Assembly: GCF_900107645.1 (NCBI RefSeq)
Contig: NZ_FNQN01000001.1
Coordinates: forward strand, 145,390-209,389
Source of the DNA: Desulfuromusa kysingii
GTDB lineage: Bacteria; Desulfobacterota; Desulfuromonadia; Desulfuromonadales; Geopsychrobacteraceae
Direction of reading: 5' to 3'
DNA length: 64,000 nt
The translations under genes and the position numbers were made by a program. The notes below the pieces were generated by a model that saw only the letters and a program-made list of their open reading frames with translations, was not told the origin of the DNA and searched no databases. Positions 24,265 to 33,649 of the stretch are shown one piece after another. Position 1 is the first letter of the stretch, and every line of letters begins with the position of its first letter.

Positions 24265-25947
24265 ATGTCTTATCAGGTTCTTGCTCGCAAATGGCGCCCT
24301 CAGCTCTTTGAGGATCTGGTTGGGCAGGAACATGTCAGCCAGACATTGATAAATGCCATTACTTCTGATCGGGTTCACCACGCCTTTCTTTTTACTGGTG
24401 CTCGTGGTGTCGGCAAAACCTCCGCTGCCAGAATTTTTGCAAAAGCCTTGAATTGCCAGGAAGGACCCACGACACACCCCTGTGGTGTCTGTCCTTCTTG
24501 TGTTGAGATCACCAAGGGGCAGGGGATCGATGTTCTGGAGATTGATGGTGCATCCAACACCGGTGTCGATGATATCCGGGAACTGCGTGAAAACATCCGC
24601 TACCTGCCATCGCAGTCGCGCTATAAAATATTTATCATTGACGAAGTCCACATGCTTTCAATAAATGCATTCAATGCCTTATTGAAAACCCTGGAAGAGC
24701 CACCAGCTCACGCCAAGTTTATTTTCGCGACAACCGAACCACATAAAATCCCCATCACGATTCTTTCTCGTTGTCAACGCTTTGATTTCAAGAAGATTGG
24801 CTTAACGCCATTGCAGGCGCGCCTCCGTTTTATTGTCGATCAGGAAAATATTCAGATTGAAGAGTCGGGACTGGCGATTATTGCCCGCAGTGGTGGTGGC
24901 AGTATGCGTGACGCGTTGTCGACGCTGGATCAGGTTATCGCTTTTTGTGGGGATAAGGTCAGTGATGAGGAACTGCAAGGCTTGTTGGGTCTGGTCAGCC
25001 GGGCTCTGCTGTTGGCGACCGTCAGGGCCATTTTGCAACGGGAGGCGGCTCAGCTACTGAATTTAGTGCAGAAGGTTGATGAGCACGGCCACTCTTTCCG
25101 GCAGTTTTGTCAGCAACTGGTTGAATTGGTTCGTGCTTTGGTTGTCGTTAAAGTTGTGGAGCATCCGGGTGATCTGATTGACGTGGGAGAGTCGGAGCTG
25201 GAGGAGATAAAGACCCTGGCCGATCCGGCATCGTTGGAGGACTTACATCGACTATTAGCAACTCTGATCCGTACTGAGGCTGATCTCGCTGTCTCTAACT
25301 ATCCCCGGTTGACGATGGAAATGGTGCTGGTCAAGTTGGCCGATCTACCGACAGGTATTGAAGTTGCTACGCTTATCAAGCACTTGGAAGATCTGGAAAA
25401 GAAACTTTCTTCCGGCGTTGCTGTTGCAGCCCCGGTACAAAAACCACGACCGGTAGAGCCGGTTGCTGTGCCAGAATCTGCTGATATTCCCCTGGCAGAA
25501 GAACCTCCGTTAGAACCATCGGTCACCTTACCGACAACTGGGAATGGCGATAAGAATTGGCCTGGTCTGGTCGACTTTGTAAAAAGTCGACGTAAGCCAA
25601 GGATCTCTTCGTTGCTTGAACAGTCGAGCTTATTGCTTCTGGACCTCCCCCGTTTACAGATCGGTATGCCGGGGATGTATCTCAGCTTGGCTGATAGTGA
25701 AATGTGCCATGAAATTGAGATTCTCGCAGCGGAATATTTTTCCACCGCAGTGAAAGTCGAGGTGCAAAAAGTTGCGAATGGGGAGAAAGCTCCCTTATCA
25801 TTGCATGCAGAGCGGGTACAACAGGAGAGTGATCGGAAAAAGAAGTTGCGGGAAAATGCTGTCGAGCATCCGATAGTGAAGTCCGCTCTGAATATCTTTG
25901 GTGGGGAAATTGAAGATGTTAAGCCGATTGATAAGGGGTTTGTTTAA
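24265..25947 (+). CDS. dnaX: DNA polymerase III subunits gamma/tau
   Basis: A 560-residue clamp-loader ATPase. Walker A is GARGVGKTSAAR (about residues 40-51), the four zinc-binding cysteines lie in CQEGPTTHPCGVCPSC (about 58-73), Walker B is IIDEVHM (about 120-126) and sensor 1 is FIFATTEPHKIP (about 149-160). A Pro-rich linker and a tau-like C-terminal region follow. ATG 24265 follows TGGAGAATGATT; ATG 24247 is less likely. No A AAA AAG-type slippery site is visible, so a separate short gamma form is not predicted. It loads the sliding clamp at the fork. ybaB and recR follow, the usual dnaX-ybaB-recR order. Confidence 0.96.
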   Translation: MSYQVLARKWRPQLFEDLVGQEHVSQTLINAITSDRVHHAFLFTGARGVGKTSAARIFAKALNCQEGPTTHPCGVCPSCVEITKGQGIDVLEIDGASNTGVDDIRELRENIRYLPSQSRYKIFIIDEVHMLSINAFNALLKTLEEPPAHAKFIFATTEPHKIPITILSRCQRFDFKKIGLTPLQARLRFIVDQENIQIEESGLAIIARSGGGSMRDALSTLDQVIAFCGDKVSDEELQGLLGLVSRALLLATVRAILQREAAQLLNLVQKVDEHGHSFRQFCQQLVELVRALVVVKVVEHPGDLIDVGESELEEIKTLADPASLEDLHRLLATLIRTEADLAVSNYPRLTMEMVLVKLADLPTGIEVATLIKHLEDLEKKLSSGVAVAAPVQKPRPVEPVAVPESADIPLAEEPPLEPSVTLPTTGNGDKNWPGLVDFVKSRRKPRISSLLEQSSLLLLDLPRLQIGMPGMYLSLADSEMCHEIEILAAEYFSTAVKVEVQKVANGEKAPLSLHAERVQQESDRKKKLRENAVEHPIVKSALNIFGGEIEDVKPIDKGFV

Positions 25948-26057
25948 AAAAGCCCCTGGTAATGTTTATACTGAGTAATGAATGTCAACAATATTGGGGT
26001 GGTCATGTCGTTCTATCCCGACATAAATCATATTCACATCGTGGAGGATTAAAGTAA

Positions 26058-26372
26058 ATGGCTAAAGGACTTGGAAACATCATGAAGCAGGCCCAGCAAA
26101 TGCAGGCTAAAATTGCCAGAATTCAACAGGAATTGGAAGATAAAGAAGTTGAAGCCACTGCTGGAGGTGGCATGGTAACGGCTCGTGCGAACGGTAAACA
26201 ACAGCTTCTTGATCTGAAAATTGAGAAAGATGTGGTCGATCCCGAAGATGTAGAAATGCTCCAAGATCTGGTCCTTGCTGCGGTCAATGAAGCGATCAAA
26301 AAAAGTCAGGAGATGGTTCAGGGGGAGATGAGCAAGGTCACCGGTGGAATGAATATCCCCGGAATGTTCTAA
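26058..26372 (+). CDS. ybaB: YbaB/EbfC family nucleoid-associated protein
   Basis: A 104-residue protein starting MAKGLGNIMKQAQQMQAKIA, with VEATAGGGMVTARANGKQQL (about residues 31-50) and DPEDVEMLQDLVLAAVNEAI (about 61-80). The family forms a tweezer-like dimer that binds DNA. Near-universal linkage with dnaX and recR is preserved. A good GGAGG site precedes the ATG. Confidence 0.95.
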   Translation: MAKGLGNIMKQAQQMQAKIARIQQELEDKEVEATAGGGMVTARANGKQQLLDLKIEKDVVDPEDVEMLQDLVLAAVNEAIKKSQEMVQGEMSKVTGGMNIPGMF

Positions 26373-26404
26373 CGACAGCCACTTTTTTCAGCGTAGACAA
26401 GGTG

Positions 26405-26435
26405 GGGGCTCGGTGAGCAGCCCCTGTCCCTTTTT
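26405..26435 (+). terminator. weak terminator-like hairpin after ybaB
   Basis: GGGGCT pairs with AGCCCC around an 8-base loop and is followed, after six bases, by TTTTT. The gap between stem and T run makes it a poor terminator. Confidence 0.3.
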
Positions 26436-26547
26436 GGGGGCACCGGGTGCGCATAGCAATGTTTTGTCCTCTAGCAACATAGAGGTTCTCTCGCGCGGTG
26501 GAGATTTAGGGTTGTAATTATTTTTGACACCGTGGTAAAGTTTTCTT

Positions 26548-26558
26548 TGGTCAGACCA
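26548..26558. promoter_or_regulatory. candidate GntR/FadR-family operator
   Basis: TGGTCAGACCA is a perfect 11-base dyad of the TGGTNNNACCA form bound by FadR-subfamily GntR regulators. A TTGACA -35-like element lies just upstream (26524-26529), and AGACCACTAA follows as a partial second half-site. The nearest downstream genes are recR and nifJ. Confidence 0.35.
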
Positions 26559-26654
26559 CTAGACCACTAATTTTAGGTTGAATTTTTTGGCCGTCCAGTT
26601 TCGCAGGAAATGACTTTCAAAGCGCCTTAAACTATTGGATCTAGGAGGAATTTA

Positions 26655-27254
26655 ATGCTAGACTCGCTCCCGTCTTTTGCCCGGTTGGAGGCCGAGCTGG
26701 GCAAACTTCCAGGCATCGGAAGGAAGACAGCAGCTCGTTTAGCCTTTTATTTATTGCGCACCACTGAGAATGATGTTGAGGCTTTGGCTTCTGCTTTGTT
26801 GGAGATGCGGCGCAATGTCAGTTTTTGCCAGCGCTGTTACCACATTGCAGAGGGGAGCCTGTGTCAGGTATGCAAAAGCTCAACTCGTGAACAGCATTGC
26901 CTCTGTATTGTTCAGGAACCTCAGGATCTTTTAGCAATTGAACGTAGCCACTCTTACTCTGGCCTTTATCATGTCCTTCATGGTGCGCTTTCGCCGTTAG
27001 ATGGAGTTGGTCCCGATGATCTTAAAATTCCACAACTATTACGCCGGTTAGAACACGAACCGATTGAAGAAATTATTCTAGCAACGAACTTCACCGTAGA
27101 GGGTGAAGCGACAGCACTCTATCTGGCAAAGCTATGTAGAGAAAAGGGGATTCAAGTGACCCGACTTGCACATGGAATCCCCTCTGGTAGCGATCTCGAA
27201 TATATTGACGCCGGAACCGTCCAGCAGGCCGTTGCTGGTCGCCGGGCATTCTGA
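26655..27254 (+). CDS. recR: recombination mediator RecR
   Basis: A 199-residue RecR. The helix-hairpin-helix is LGKLPGIGRKTAARLAFYLL (about residues 16-35), the C4 zinc finger CQRCYHIAEGSLCQVC (about 58-73), and the Toprim domain starts LCIVQEPQDLLAIERSHSYS (about 82-101). With RecO it loads RecA at gaps. The gene has an AGGAGG site at 26644. nifJ starts 95 bases later. Confidence 0.96.
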   Translation: MLDSLPSFARLEAELGKLPGIGRKTAARLAFYLLRTTENDVEALASALLEMRRNVSFCQRCYHIAEGSLCQVCKSSTREQHCLCIVQEPQDLLAIERSHSYSGLYHVLHGALSPLDGVGPDDLKIPQLLRRLEHEPIEEIILATNFTVEGEATALYLAKLCREKGIQVTRLAHGIPSGSDLEYIDAGTVQQAVAGRRAF

Positions 27255-27349
27255 TTCACAATTGTTTATTGGTGGCTAGATAAGAAAAGAGCCGAGGGTT
27301 CCTCGATACATCAGGACTCACACTTTATTCACTGTACAAGGAGGTAAGT

Positions 27350-30300
27350 ATGTCTCGAAAGATGGTTAATATTGATGGTAATGCCGCTGCGGCGCATGTT
27401 GCTCATGCGACCAATGAGGTTATTGCTATCTATCCAATCACCCCGTCATCCGTTATGGGTGAAATCTCCGATGCCAAAAGTGCCGTTGGCAATACAAATA
27501 TCTGGGGGACAGTTCCCAAAGTTGTTGAGCTTCAGTCTGAAGGCGGAGCGGCTGGTACCGTTCACGGTGCTCTGCAAGCAGGAGCGCTGACAACAACCTT
27601 TACCGCTTCTCAAGGGTTGCTGTTGATGATTCCCAACATGTTCAAAATTGCCGGTGAATTGACCCCGACGGTTTTCCATGTTTCGGCTCGTGCTATTGCA
27701 GCTCAAGCACTGTCCATCTTTGGTGATCATTCAGACGTTATGGCTTGTCGTTCTACAGGGTGGGTGCAACTTTGTTCTAACAACCCTCAGGAAGTTATGG
27801 ACTTTGCTCTGATCGCTCAAGCGGCAACTCTGGAATCCCGTGTTCCTTTCCTCCATTTCTTCGATGGTTTCCGTACTTCTCACGAAATCCAGAAGATTGA
27901 AGAGCTGTCTATGGATGATATGCGCCATATGATCGACGATGAATTGGTCACCGCACATCGTCAGCGGGGCTTATCACCAGATCATCCACAGCTGCGTGGT
28001 ACGGCTCAGAACCCTGATGTCTTTTTCCAGGGCCGTGAGACAGTCAACCCTTACTATGTCAAAGTTGCTGGGATCGTTCAGGAGCAGATGGATAAGTTCG
28101 CCAAGCGTGTTGGTCGTCAATACAATCTGATCGACTATGTTGGTGCTGCGGATGCTGAGCGTGTTGTGGTGATGATGGGTTCCGGTTGTGAGGCCATGGA
28201 AGAGACGGTTCAACATCTGGTCGCCCAGGGCGAAAAAGTTGGATTGATCAAGATTCGTCTATTCCTGCCTTTCCCGATCGAGCAATTCTGTAAGGCATTG
28301 CCTGCTACGGTGAAAAAAATCGCTGTTCTCGACCGGACTAAAGAGCCTGGCTCAATCGGTGAGCCCCTCTATCAAGTTGTTAGAACTGCCATTGGCGAAG
28401 GTATGGTTGATGGCTTAGTCAACTTCTCAGGTTACCCGACGATTGTTGGTGGACGTTATGGCTTGGGTTCTTTTGAATTTAATGCCGGTATGTGTAAAGG
28501 CGTTCTTGATAACCTGCTGAAGGATAAGCCAAAGAACCACTTTATTATTGGTTTCGAAGATGATGTCATGGGTGAAAGCCTTGATTTCGATAGTAATTTC
28601 CGTGTTCCTTTTGATGGCTATGCCGCCATGTTCTACGGTTTAGGGTCTGACGGAACTGTTGGCGCCAATAAAAACTCGATCAAAATTATTGGTGAATCTA
28701 CAGATAATAAGGTTCAGGCTTACTTTGTTTACGATTCGAAAAAAGCTGGCAGCATGACAACATCTCACCTACGCTTTGGGAATAAGGAGATTAAAAATAC
28801 CTATCTTATTTCTCAGGCTGACTTTGTTGCCTGCCATAACTTTTCCTTCCTGGAAAAATATGACCTGCTCAGAAACGCCAAGGACGGCGCGACCTTCCTC
28901 CTCAATGCACCCTACAACAAAGATGAGATCTGGGGCCATTTGCCGAAGATGGTTCAGCAACAGATTATCGATAAGAATTTGAAGTTCTTTGTTATTGATG
29001 GCATTCGTCTCGGTGAGCAAATCGGTCTTGGTCCACGTATTAATGTCATTATGCAGACCGCATTTTTCAAGATTTCCGGAATCATTCCCGAAACTCAGGC
29101 GGTGACAAAAATCAAGGAAGCCGTGGTCAAGTCTTACGGTAAAGCTGGTGAAAAAGTTGTCAACATGAACAAGCAGGCTGTTGACGTCGCTCTGGAAAGT
29201 ATCGCTGAAGTGACCGTCCCAGCGACTGCAGACAGCGCCATTGAAATGAAGACCGGACAATGGGGCAGCTACTCAGATACGGTTAAAAATACTCTCGGAC
29301 CGATTATTGATGGTTTGGGTCATGAACTCCCCATGTCGGCAATGCCCGTCGATGGTACTTTCCCCACCGGAACAGCAGCGGTTGAAAAACGGAACATCGC
29401 CGTTAATATTCCTTGCTGGGATGATTCTCTCTGTATTCAGTGTGGGATCTGTTCATTTGTCTGTCCCCATGCAGCCATCAGGATGAAGATCTATGATGAA
29501 AAAGAGCTGGATGGTGCTCCTGAAACCTTCAAGTCCACTGCTGCAAAAGGCAAAGACATGGAAGGCAAGCGTTACACCCTGCAGGTTGCACCTGAGGATT
29601 GTACAAGTTGTGGCGCTTGTATTTACAATTGCCCAGCGAAGAGCAAGGATGATGAGAGCAAGAAGGCGATCAATATGGTCTTCCAGGCTCCATTGCGCGA
29701 ATCTGAAGCAGAAAACTTCAAGTTCTTCCTCAATCTCCCTGATACCGATCCTGCGTTGATTAACAGGAAAAGTCTCAAAGGGAGCCAGTTGCTGCCACCG
29801 ATGTTTGAATTCTCCGGTGCCTGCGCCGGTTGTGGAGAGACTCCATTTGTCAAACTTTGTTCCCAGCTGTTTGGTGACCGGATGTTGGTTGCCAATGCCA
29901 CTGGTTGCTCCTCGATCTACGGTGGTAACTTACCAACCACACCTTGGACAACCCGAAAAGATGGTCTCGGGCCAGCATGGAGTAACTCCCTGTTTGAGGA
30001 TAATGCCGAGTTTGGTTATGGCATGCGTCTAGCTGTCGACAAAACGACTGCTTATGCCAGAGAACTGCTGGAAGAGAACATCAGCTGCGGTTGTGCGGCT
30101 TGCGTAGGGACTGCGGGTCTGAAACGCGAAATTCTCGATTCACTTCAGGATTCACAAGAAGAGATTGAGGCGCAACGTGCACGCGTTGTTAAGTTGCAGA
30201 AAATTCTTGAAAAATGTACCCATGAAACCGCCAAGCCTCTACTTGTCAATATCGAATACCTGATTGTCAAATCTGTCTGGATTCATGGTGGTGATGGTTG

Positions 30301-30925
30301 GGCATATGATATTGGTTACGGCGGTCTTGATCATGTCCTGGCTTCTGGCGAAAATGTTAACGTGCTGGTCCTGGATACTGAAGTTTACTCCAATACCGGT
30401 GGTCAGGCTTCCAAAGCGACACCTTTGGGTGCCGTAGCTCAGTTTGCTGCCGGTGGGAAGACCCAGCCAAAGAAAGATCTGGGGATGATTGCCATGTCCT
30501 ATGGGAATATTTATGTTGCCAAAGTTTCTTTGGCGAACCCGGCTCAGGTTGTCAAAGCATTCATCGAAGCCGATGCCTATGATGGCCCATCGTTGGTTAT
30601 TGCTTACAGCCATTGTATTGCCCACGGCATTGCGATGAACACTGCTATTGATGGTTGTAAAGAAGCTGTTGCCTCAGGTCACTGGCCACTCTATCGCTAT
30701 GATCCGCGTTTGAGTGCCGAAGGTAAAAACCCACTGCAACTCGACAGTAAAGAGCCGACAATATCCTTTGAGGACTACGCTCAGAAACAAAACCGTTACC
30801 GTGTCCTCAAGAAAATCAATCCGGATGCAGCTGAAACTCTGATGGTTGAGGCCAACAAGGTGACAGTTGATCGTTTTGATATGTATAAAAAACTGTCAGA
30901 AATGATTTTTGATGGTGATAAATAA
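27350..30925 (+). CDS. nifJ: pyruvate:ferredoxin (flavodoxin) oxidoreductase, homodimeric
   Basis: A 1191-residue single-chain PFOR. The N-terminal pyrimidine-binding domain starts DGNAAAAHVAHATNEVIAIY and includes YPITPSSVMGE. A gamma-type domain lies at about 415-600. Two ferredoxin 4Fe-4S clusters are formed by CIQCGICSFVCPHAA (about 695-709) and CTSCGACIYNCPAKS (about 751-765). The proximal cluster and TPP-binding domain include CAGCGETPFVKL and GGDGWAYDIGYGG (about 981-993). It converts pyruvate and CoA to acetyl-CoA, CO2 and reduced ferredoxin, a core reaction of anaerobes. A very strong AAGGAGGT site precedes the start, and a terminator follows. Confidence 0.97.
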   Translation: MSRKMVNIDGNAAAAHVAHATNEVIAIYPITPSSVMGEISDAKSAVGNTNIWGTVPKVVELQSEGGAAGTVHGALQAGALTTTFTASQGLLLMIPNMFKIAGELTPTVFHVSARAIAAQALSIFGDHSDVMACRSTGWVQLCSNNPQEVMDFALIAQAATLESRVPFLHFFDGFRTSHEIQKIEELSMDDMRHMIDDELVTAHRQRGLSPDHPQLRGTAQNPDVFFQGRETVNPYYVKVAGIVQEQMDKFAKRVGRQYNLIDYVGAADAERVVVMMGSGCEAMEETVQHLVAQGEKVGLIKIRLFLPFPIEQFCKALPATVKKIAVLDRTKEPGSIGEPLYQVVRTAIGEGMVDGLVNFSGYPTIVGGRYGLGSFEFNAGMCKGVLDNLLKDKPKNHFIIGFEDDVMGESLDFDSNFRVPFDGYAAMFYGLGSDGTVGANKNSIKIIGESTDNKVQAYFVYDSKKAGSMTTSHLRFGNKEIKNTYLISQADFVACHNFSFLEKYDLLRNAKDGATFLLNAPYNKDEIWGHLPKMVQQQIIDKNLKFFVIDGIRLGEQIGLGPRINVIMQTAFFKISGIIPETQAVTKIKEAVVKSYGKAGEKVVNMNKQAVDVALESIAEVTVPATADSAIEMKTGQWGSYSDTVKNTLGPIIDGLGHELPMSAMPVDGTFPTGTAAVEKRNIAVNIPCWDDSLCIQCGICSFVCPHAAIRMKIYDEKELDGAPETFKSTAAKGKDMEGKRYTLQVAPEDCTSCGACIYNCPAKSKDDESKKAINMVFQAPLRESEAENFKFFLNLPDTDPALINRKSLKGSQLLPPMFEFSGACAGCGETPFVKLCSQLFGDRMLVANATGCSSIYGGNLPTTPWTTRKDGLGPAWSNSLFEDNAEFGYGMRLAVDKTTAYARELLEENISCGCAACVGTAGLKREILDSLQDSQEEIEAQRARVVKLQKILEKCTHETAKPLLVNIEYLIVKSVWIHGGDGWAYDIGYGGLDHVLASGENVNVLVLDTEVYSNTGGQASKATPLGAVAQFAAGGKTQPKKDLGMIAMSYGNIYVAKVSLANPAQVVKAFIEADAYDGPSLVIAYSHCIAHGIAMNTAIDGCKEAVASGHWPLYRYDPRLSAEGKNPLQLDSKEPTISFEDYAQKQNRYRVLKKINPDAAETLMVEANKVTVDRFDMYKKLSEMIFDGDK

Positions 30926-30948
30926 GCTGGTTTTTTACAGCTGACATG

Positions 30949-30988
30949 AAAAAGCTCCCAACATTTATTTTGTTGGGAGCTTTTTTTT
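30949..30988 (+). terminator. rho-independent terminator after nifJ
   Basis: AAAAAGCTCCCAACA pairs with TGTTGGGAGCTTTTT around TTTATTT, followed by more T. Confidence 0.93.
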
Positions 30989-31083
30989 ATGAGACAACAG
31001 AAAAAGAAAGACGATAGTATGTGTTTTTTACCCTAAGCTAGCTGAGATGTTGGCCACCATGTTTGCTTGTTGACAGGTCTTTT

Positions 31084-31989
31084 ATGTCCGAACTCATCAT
31101 CGTTTTTGTTAATGTCATTCTCCCCGTTTTTGGGATTATCCTCCTTGGTGCTTTCCTTGGCGGACGGTTACAGTTGCAAGCTCAGACATTGACGCGGGTG
31201 GCCTATTATGTTTTTGTTCCTGCCTTTATTTTTCAGTCGATCAGTACCGCAGCGGTGCCATTATCAAGCGTTGCCAAGATGCTCTCTTTTATTATTATGA
31301 CCCACCTGCTGGCGGTCTTTGTTGCTGGGGGGATTGGGCGAGCTCTTGGTCGTTCAAAGGAGACCATCGCTGCATTTGTTATGATTGCTGCATTTGGCAA
31401 CGTCGGCAATTATGGTTTAGCGGTGATTCGGTTCCGTTTAGGTGAGGTTGCTGTCCCGCCGGCGACTATTTACTTTGTCGCCATCTCAATCAGCGCTTTT
31501 ATTATTAGTGTCGGTATTGCTGGTTGGGCCCATGGCGGTAGTCGTGGTGCGCTCTGGAAAGTGTTGAAAACACCAGCTCTCTGGGCAACTTTTCCCGCGA
31601 TACTGGTGTCAACAGGGGGAATAGAGATCCCCTTGATGGCTGACCGGATGATCGGTTTACTCGCTGATGCGATGATTCCGGTCATGCTCTTTGCTTTAGG
31701 TCTTCAACTGCGCGAGCAAGGTAAGGTTCATTTGACTGGAGATGTCCTGATTGGCACTGGCATACGGTTGGGACTGACTCCTCTGGTGGCACTGTTGGTG
31801 TCAACTCTATTTGTGCTGACTCCGGTAGAGAGTGCGGCGGGGATTTTACAGGCGGGGATGCCCGCGGCTATTTTGATTGCAATCATCGCTAAAGAGAATA
31901 ATATTGTTCCTGAGTTTGTGACTTCGGTGGTAGTTGTTTCGACCTTGGCCAGTGTGGTCACCTTAAGTTTGTTGATGGTGTTGTTGTAA
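31084..31989 (+). CDS. AEC family (auxin efflux carrier-like) transporter
   Basis: A 301-residue membrane protein with about ten hydrophobic segments in two five-helix halves. It begins LIIVFVNVILPVFGIILLGA, with FGNVGNYGLAVIRFRLGE (about residues 105-122) at the family crossover and a similar glycine-rich AGMPAAILIAIIAKENN in the second half. Bacterial members export or import small organic acids such as malate. The substrate cannot be read. ATG 31084 fits the hydrophobic N-terminus better than 31063. Confidence 0.85.
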   Translation: MSELIIVFVNVILPVFGIILLGAFLGGRLQLQAQTLTRVAYYVFVPAFIFQSISTAAVPLSSVAKMLSFIIMTHLLAVFVAGGIGRALGRSKETIAAFVMIAAFGNVGNYGLAVIRFRLGEVAVPPATIYFVAISISAFIISVGIAGWAHGGSRGALWKVLKTPALWATFPAILVSTGGIEIPLMADRMIGLLADAMIPVMLFALGLQLREQGKVHLTGDVLIGTGIRLGLTPLVALLVSTLFVLTPVESAAGILQAGMPAAILIAIIAKENNIVPEFVTSVVVVSTLASVVTLSLLMVLL

Positions 31990-31994
31990 ATAAT

Positions 31995-32021
31995 TTGACA
32001 TGATTATGACCATATGATAAT
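31995..32021 (+). promoter_or_regulatory. candidate sigma-70 promoter for the leader-aminotransferase unit
   Basis: TTGACA (31995-32000) and GATAAT (32016-32021) are separated by 15 bases. This places the transcript start about 25 bases before the small leader ORF. Confidence 0.45.
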
Positions 32022-32054
32022 TCAGATAAAACTTTGCTTGAACAGGATTTGTAA

Positions 32055-32138
32055 ATGATGAAAAGAGCAGCAGCGGCAACTCGAGCGTTACAGGCGGCGA
32101 ACATCGGCCTGAGAATTGTCCATCACCATCAGAGGTGA
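32055..32138 (+). CDS. putative leader peptide with three His codons
   Basis: A 27-codon ORF (26 codons if the second ATG at 32058 is used) with AGGA 8 bases upstream. It ends ...RIVHHHQR followed by TGA. A terminator hairpin follows 31 bases after the stop. The segment GAATTGTCCAT (32113-32123), reaching the first His codon, is the exact complement of ATGGACAATTC (32174-32184) in the terminator, so two exclusive folds exist. This resembles an amino-acid attenuator ahead of the aminotransferase gene. The polarity is not canonical, because a ribosome stalled at the His codons would block the antiterminator arm. Confidence 0.4.
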   Translation: MMKRAAAATRALQAANIGLRIVHHHQR

Positions 32139-32169
32139 GCTGCACGGGTGTGTCAATAAATGAACCTGA

Positions 32170-32202
32170 GGCCATGGACAATTCGTCCATGGCCTTTTTT
32201 TT
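32170..32202 (+). terminator. rho-independent terminator or attenuator hairpin
   Basis: GGCCATGGAC pairs with GTCCATGGCC around AATTC, followed by eight T. It lies between the leader ORF and the aminotransferase gene and competes with an 11-bp antiterminator pairing to 32113-32123. Confidence 0.88.
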
Positions 32203-32308
32203 GTTGGCGGCGCACAAATTCCATCCTCGGCGATATGGTCTTCATTTAAGACCAATTCTGGTTGGATGAAAATTGTGTTTAGCCATCGGGCCTTTAGGGA
32301 GTGAAGAG

Positions 32309-33616
32309 ATGCGTAATAATATTGTTCATATCGGCGCTGGCGAGTTGACCTATGAAATCCGCGCTATTGTCAAGATCGCTGAAGAATTGAACCGGTTCGG
32401 GATGAAAACCAATATGGAAAATATTGGTGATCCGGTCGCGAAGGGGGAGCATATCCCGTTGTGGATAAAAGAGATTGTTTCCGGTTTGACGATGAAAGAC
32501 TGCTCCTATGGCTACAGTGCCACCAAAGGGTTGCTGGAGACTCGGCAGTTTTTAGCCGATTTAACCAATCAGCGCGGCAAGGCTCAGATTAGTGCTGAAG
32601 ATATTATCTTTTTTAACGGGCTCGGAGATGCAATTCACAAAGTGTATGGCATGTTGAAACGTGAATCACGGGTTATTGGCCCCTCACCAACATACTCTAC
32701 CCATTCCTCTGCTGAGGGGGCGCATGCGGGGCAGAAACCGATCACTTACCGTTTGGATCCCGATAACCACTGGTACCCCAATATGGATGATTTACGTCAA
32801 TCGGTTAAATATAATCCAGCTATATCGGGGATCTTGATCATCAACCCGGATAATCCAACCGGAGCCGTCTACCCTGAACGTATCTTACAAGAGATTATCT
32901 CGATCTGTAAGGAATACGATCTGTTTCTCATTTGCGATGAGATTTACCATAACCTTTGTTATAACGGCACGGCAACGCGACCCATTTCTGATCTGGTCGG
33001 TGATCTCCCTGCGATTGCGATGAAGGGCATCAGTAAAGATGTTCCGTGGCCGGGTGCACGTTGTGGTTGGATTGAGGTTTACAATGTCGATAAAGATGAA
33101 ATGTTCAGTCGCTATATCGATAGTATTGTGAATTCAAAAATGGTTGAAGTCTGTTCTACGACACTGCCTCAAAAGGCGATCCCCCTGATCCTCAGCAACC
33201 CTGAATTTCCTAAATATCTCGCAGAGCGGAGGAGCCGCTATGAGCGTCATTCGAATATCGCCTACAATCTTTTAAAAGAAGCTCCAGGCGTCAAAGTGAA
33301 CCGCGCCAATGGAGCGTTTTATATGAGCGTTGTTTTTGAAGCAGATCGGCTCAACAACCAGCAGACCTTACCCATCGACAACCCCCAAGTGCGTGAGTTG
33401 GTTGAGGGTCTGGTGAATCAACCAGGAACCTTGAGCGATAAACGCTTCGTCTATTATTTGCTGGCCTCAACAGGAATTTGTGTCGTCCCTATTTCGTCAT
33501 TTTGTACTGATGAGAGGGGCTTCCGGATCACTTTGTTGGAACAGGACGAAAAAGAATTTACCCAGATTTTTAACACCATAACAAATGCTATTGCACTATA
33601 TCTAGAGTCAGCATAA
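32309..33616 (+). CDS. PLP-dependent aminotransferase, class I/II
   Basis: A 435-residue fold-type I aminotransferase. It has NPDNPTGAVYP (about residues 183-193), the PLP-contacting ICDEIYHNLCYN (about 210-221), the Schiff-base lysine in KGISKDVPWPGARCGW (about 241-256), and a C-terminal Arg region FRITLLEQDE. It belongs with AspC/AlaA-like enzymes; the amino acid is not identifiable. ATG 32309 follows GGGAGTGAAGAG; the upstream in-frame start at 32273 lacks one. It is preceded by the attenuator-like leader, and gshA starts 33 bases after its stop. Confidence 0.85.
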   Translation: MRNNIVHIGAGELTYEIRAIVKIAEELNRFGMKTNMENIGDPVAKGEHIPLWIKEIVSGLTMKDCSYGYSATKGLLETRQFLADLTNQRGKAQISAEDIIFFNGLGDAIHKVYGMLKRESRVIGPSPTYSTHSSAEGAHAGQKPITYRLDPDNHWYPNMDDLRQSVKYNPAISGILIINPDNPTGAVYPERILQEIISICKEYDLFLICDEIYHNLCYNGTATRPISDLVGDLPAIAMKGISKDVPWPGARCGWIEVYNVDKDEMFSRYIDSIVNSKMVEVCSTTLPQKAIPLILSNPEFPKYLAERRSRYERHSNIAYNLLKEAPGVKVNRANGAFYMSVVFEADRLNNQQTLPIDNPQVRELVEGLVNQPGTLSDKRFVYYLLASTGICVVPISSFCTDERGFRITLLEQDEKEFTQIFNTITNAIALYLESA

Positions 33617-33649
33617 GCTGACGTTTTCTTTTGCAAAAGGTTTCTGTTC

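Noticed and set aside
24265-25947. Programmed frameshift in dnaX for a gamma form
   Set aside because: No A AAA AAG-like slippery sequence or following stem was found in the expected region.
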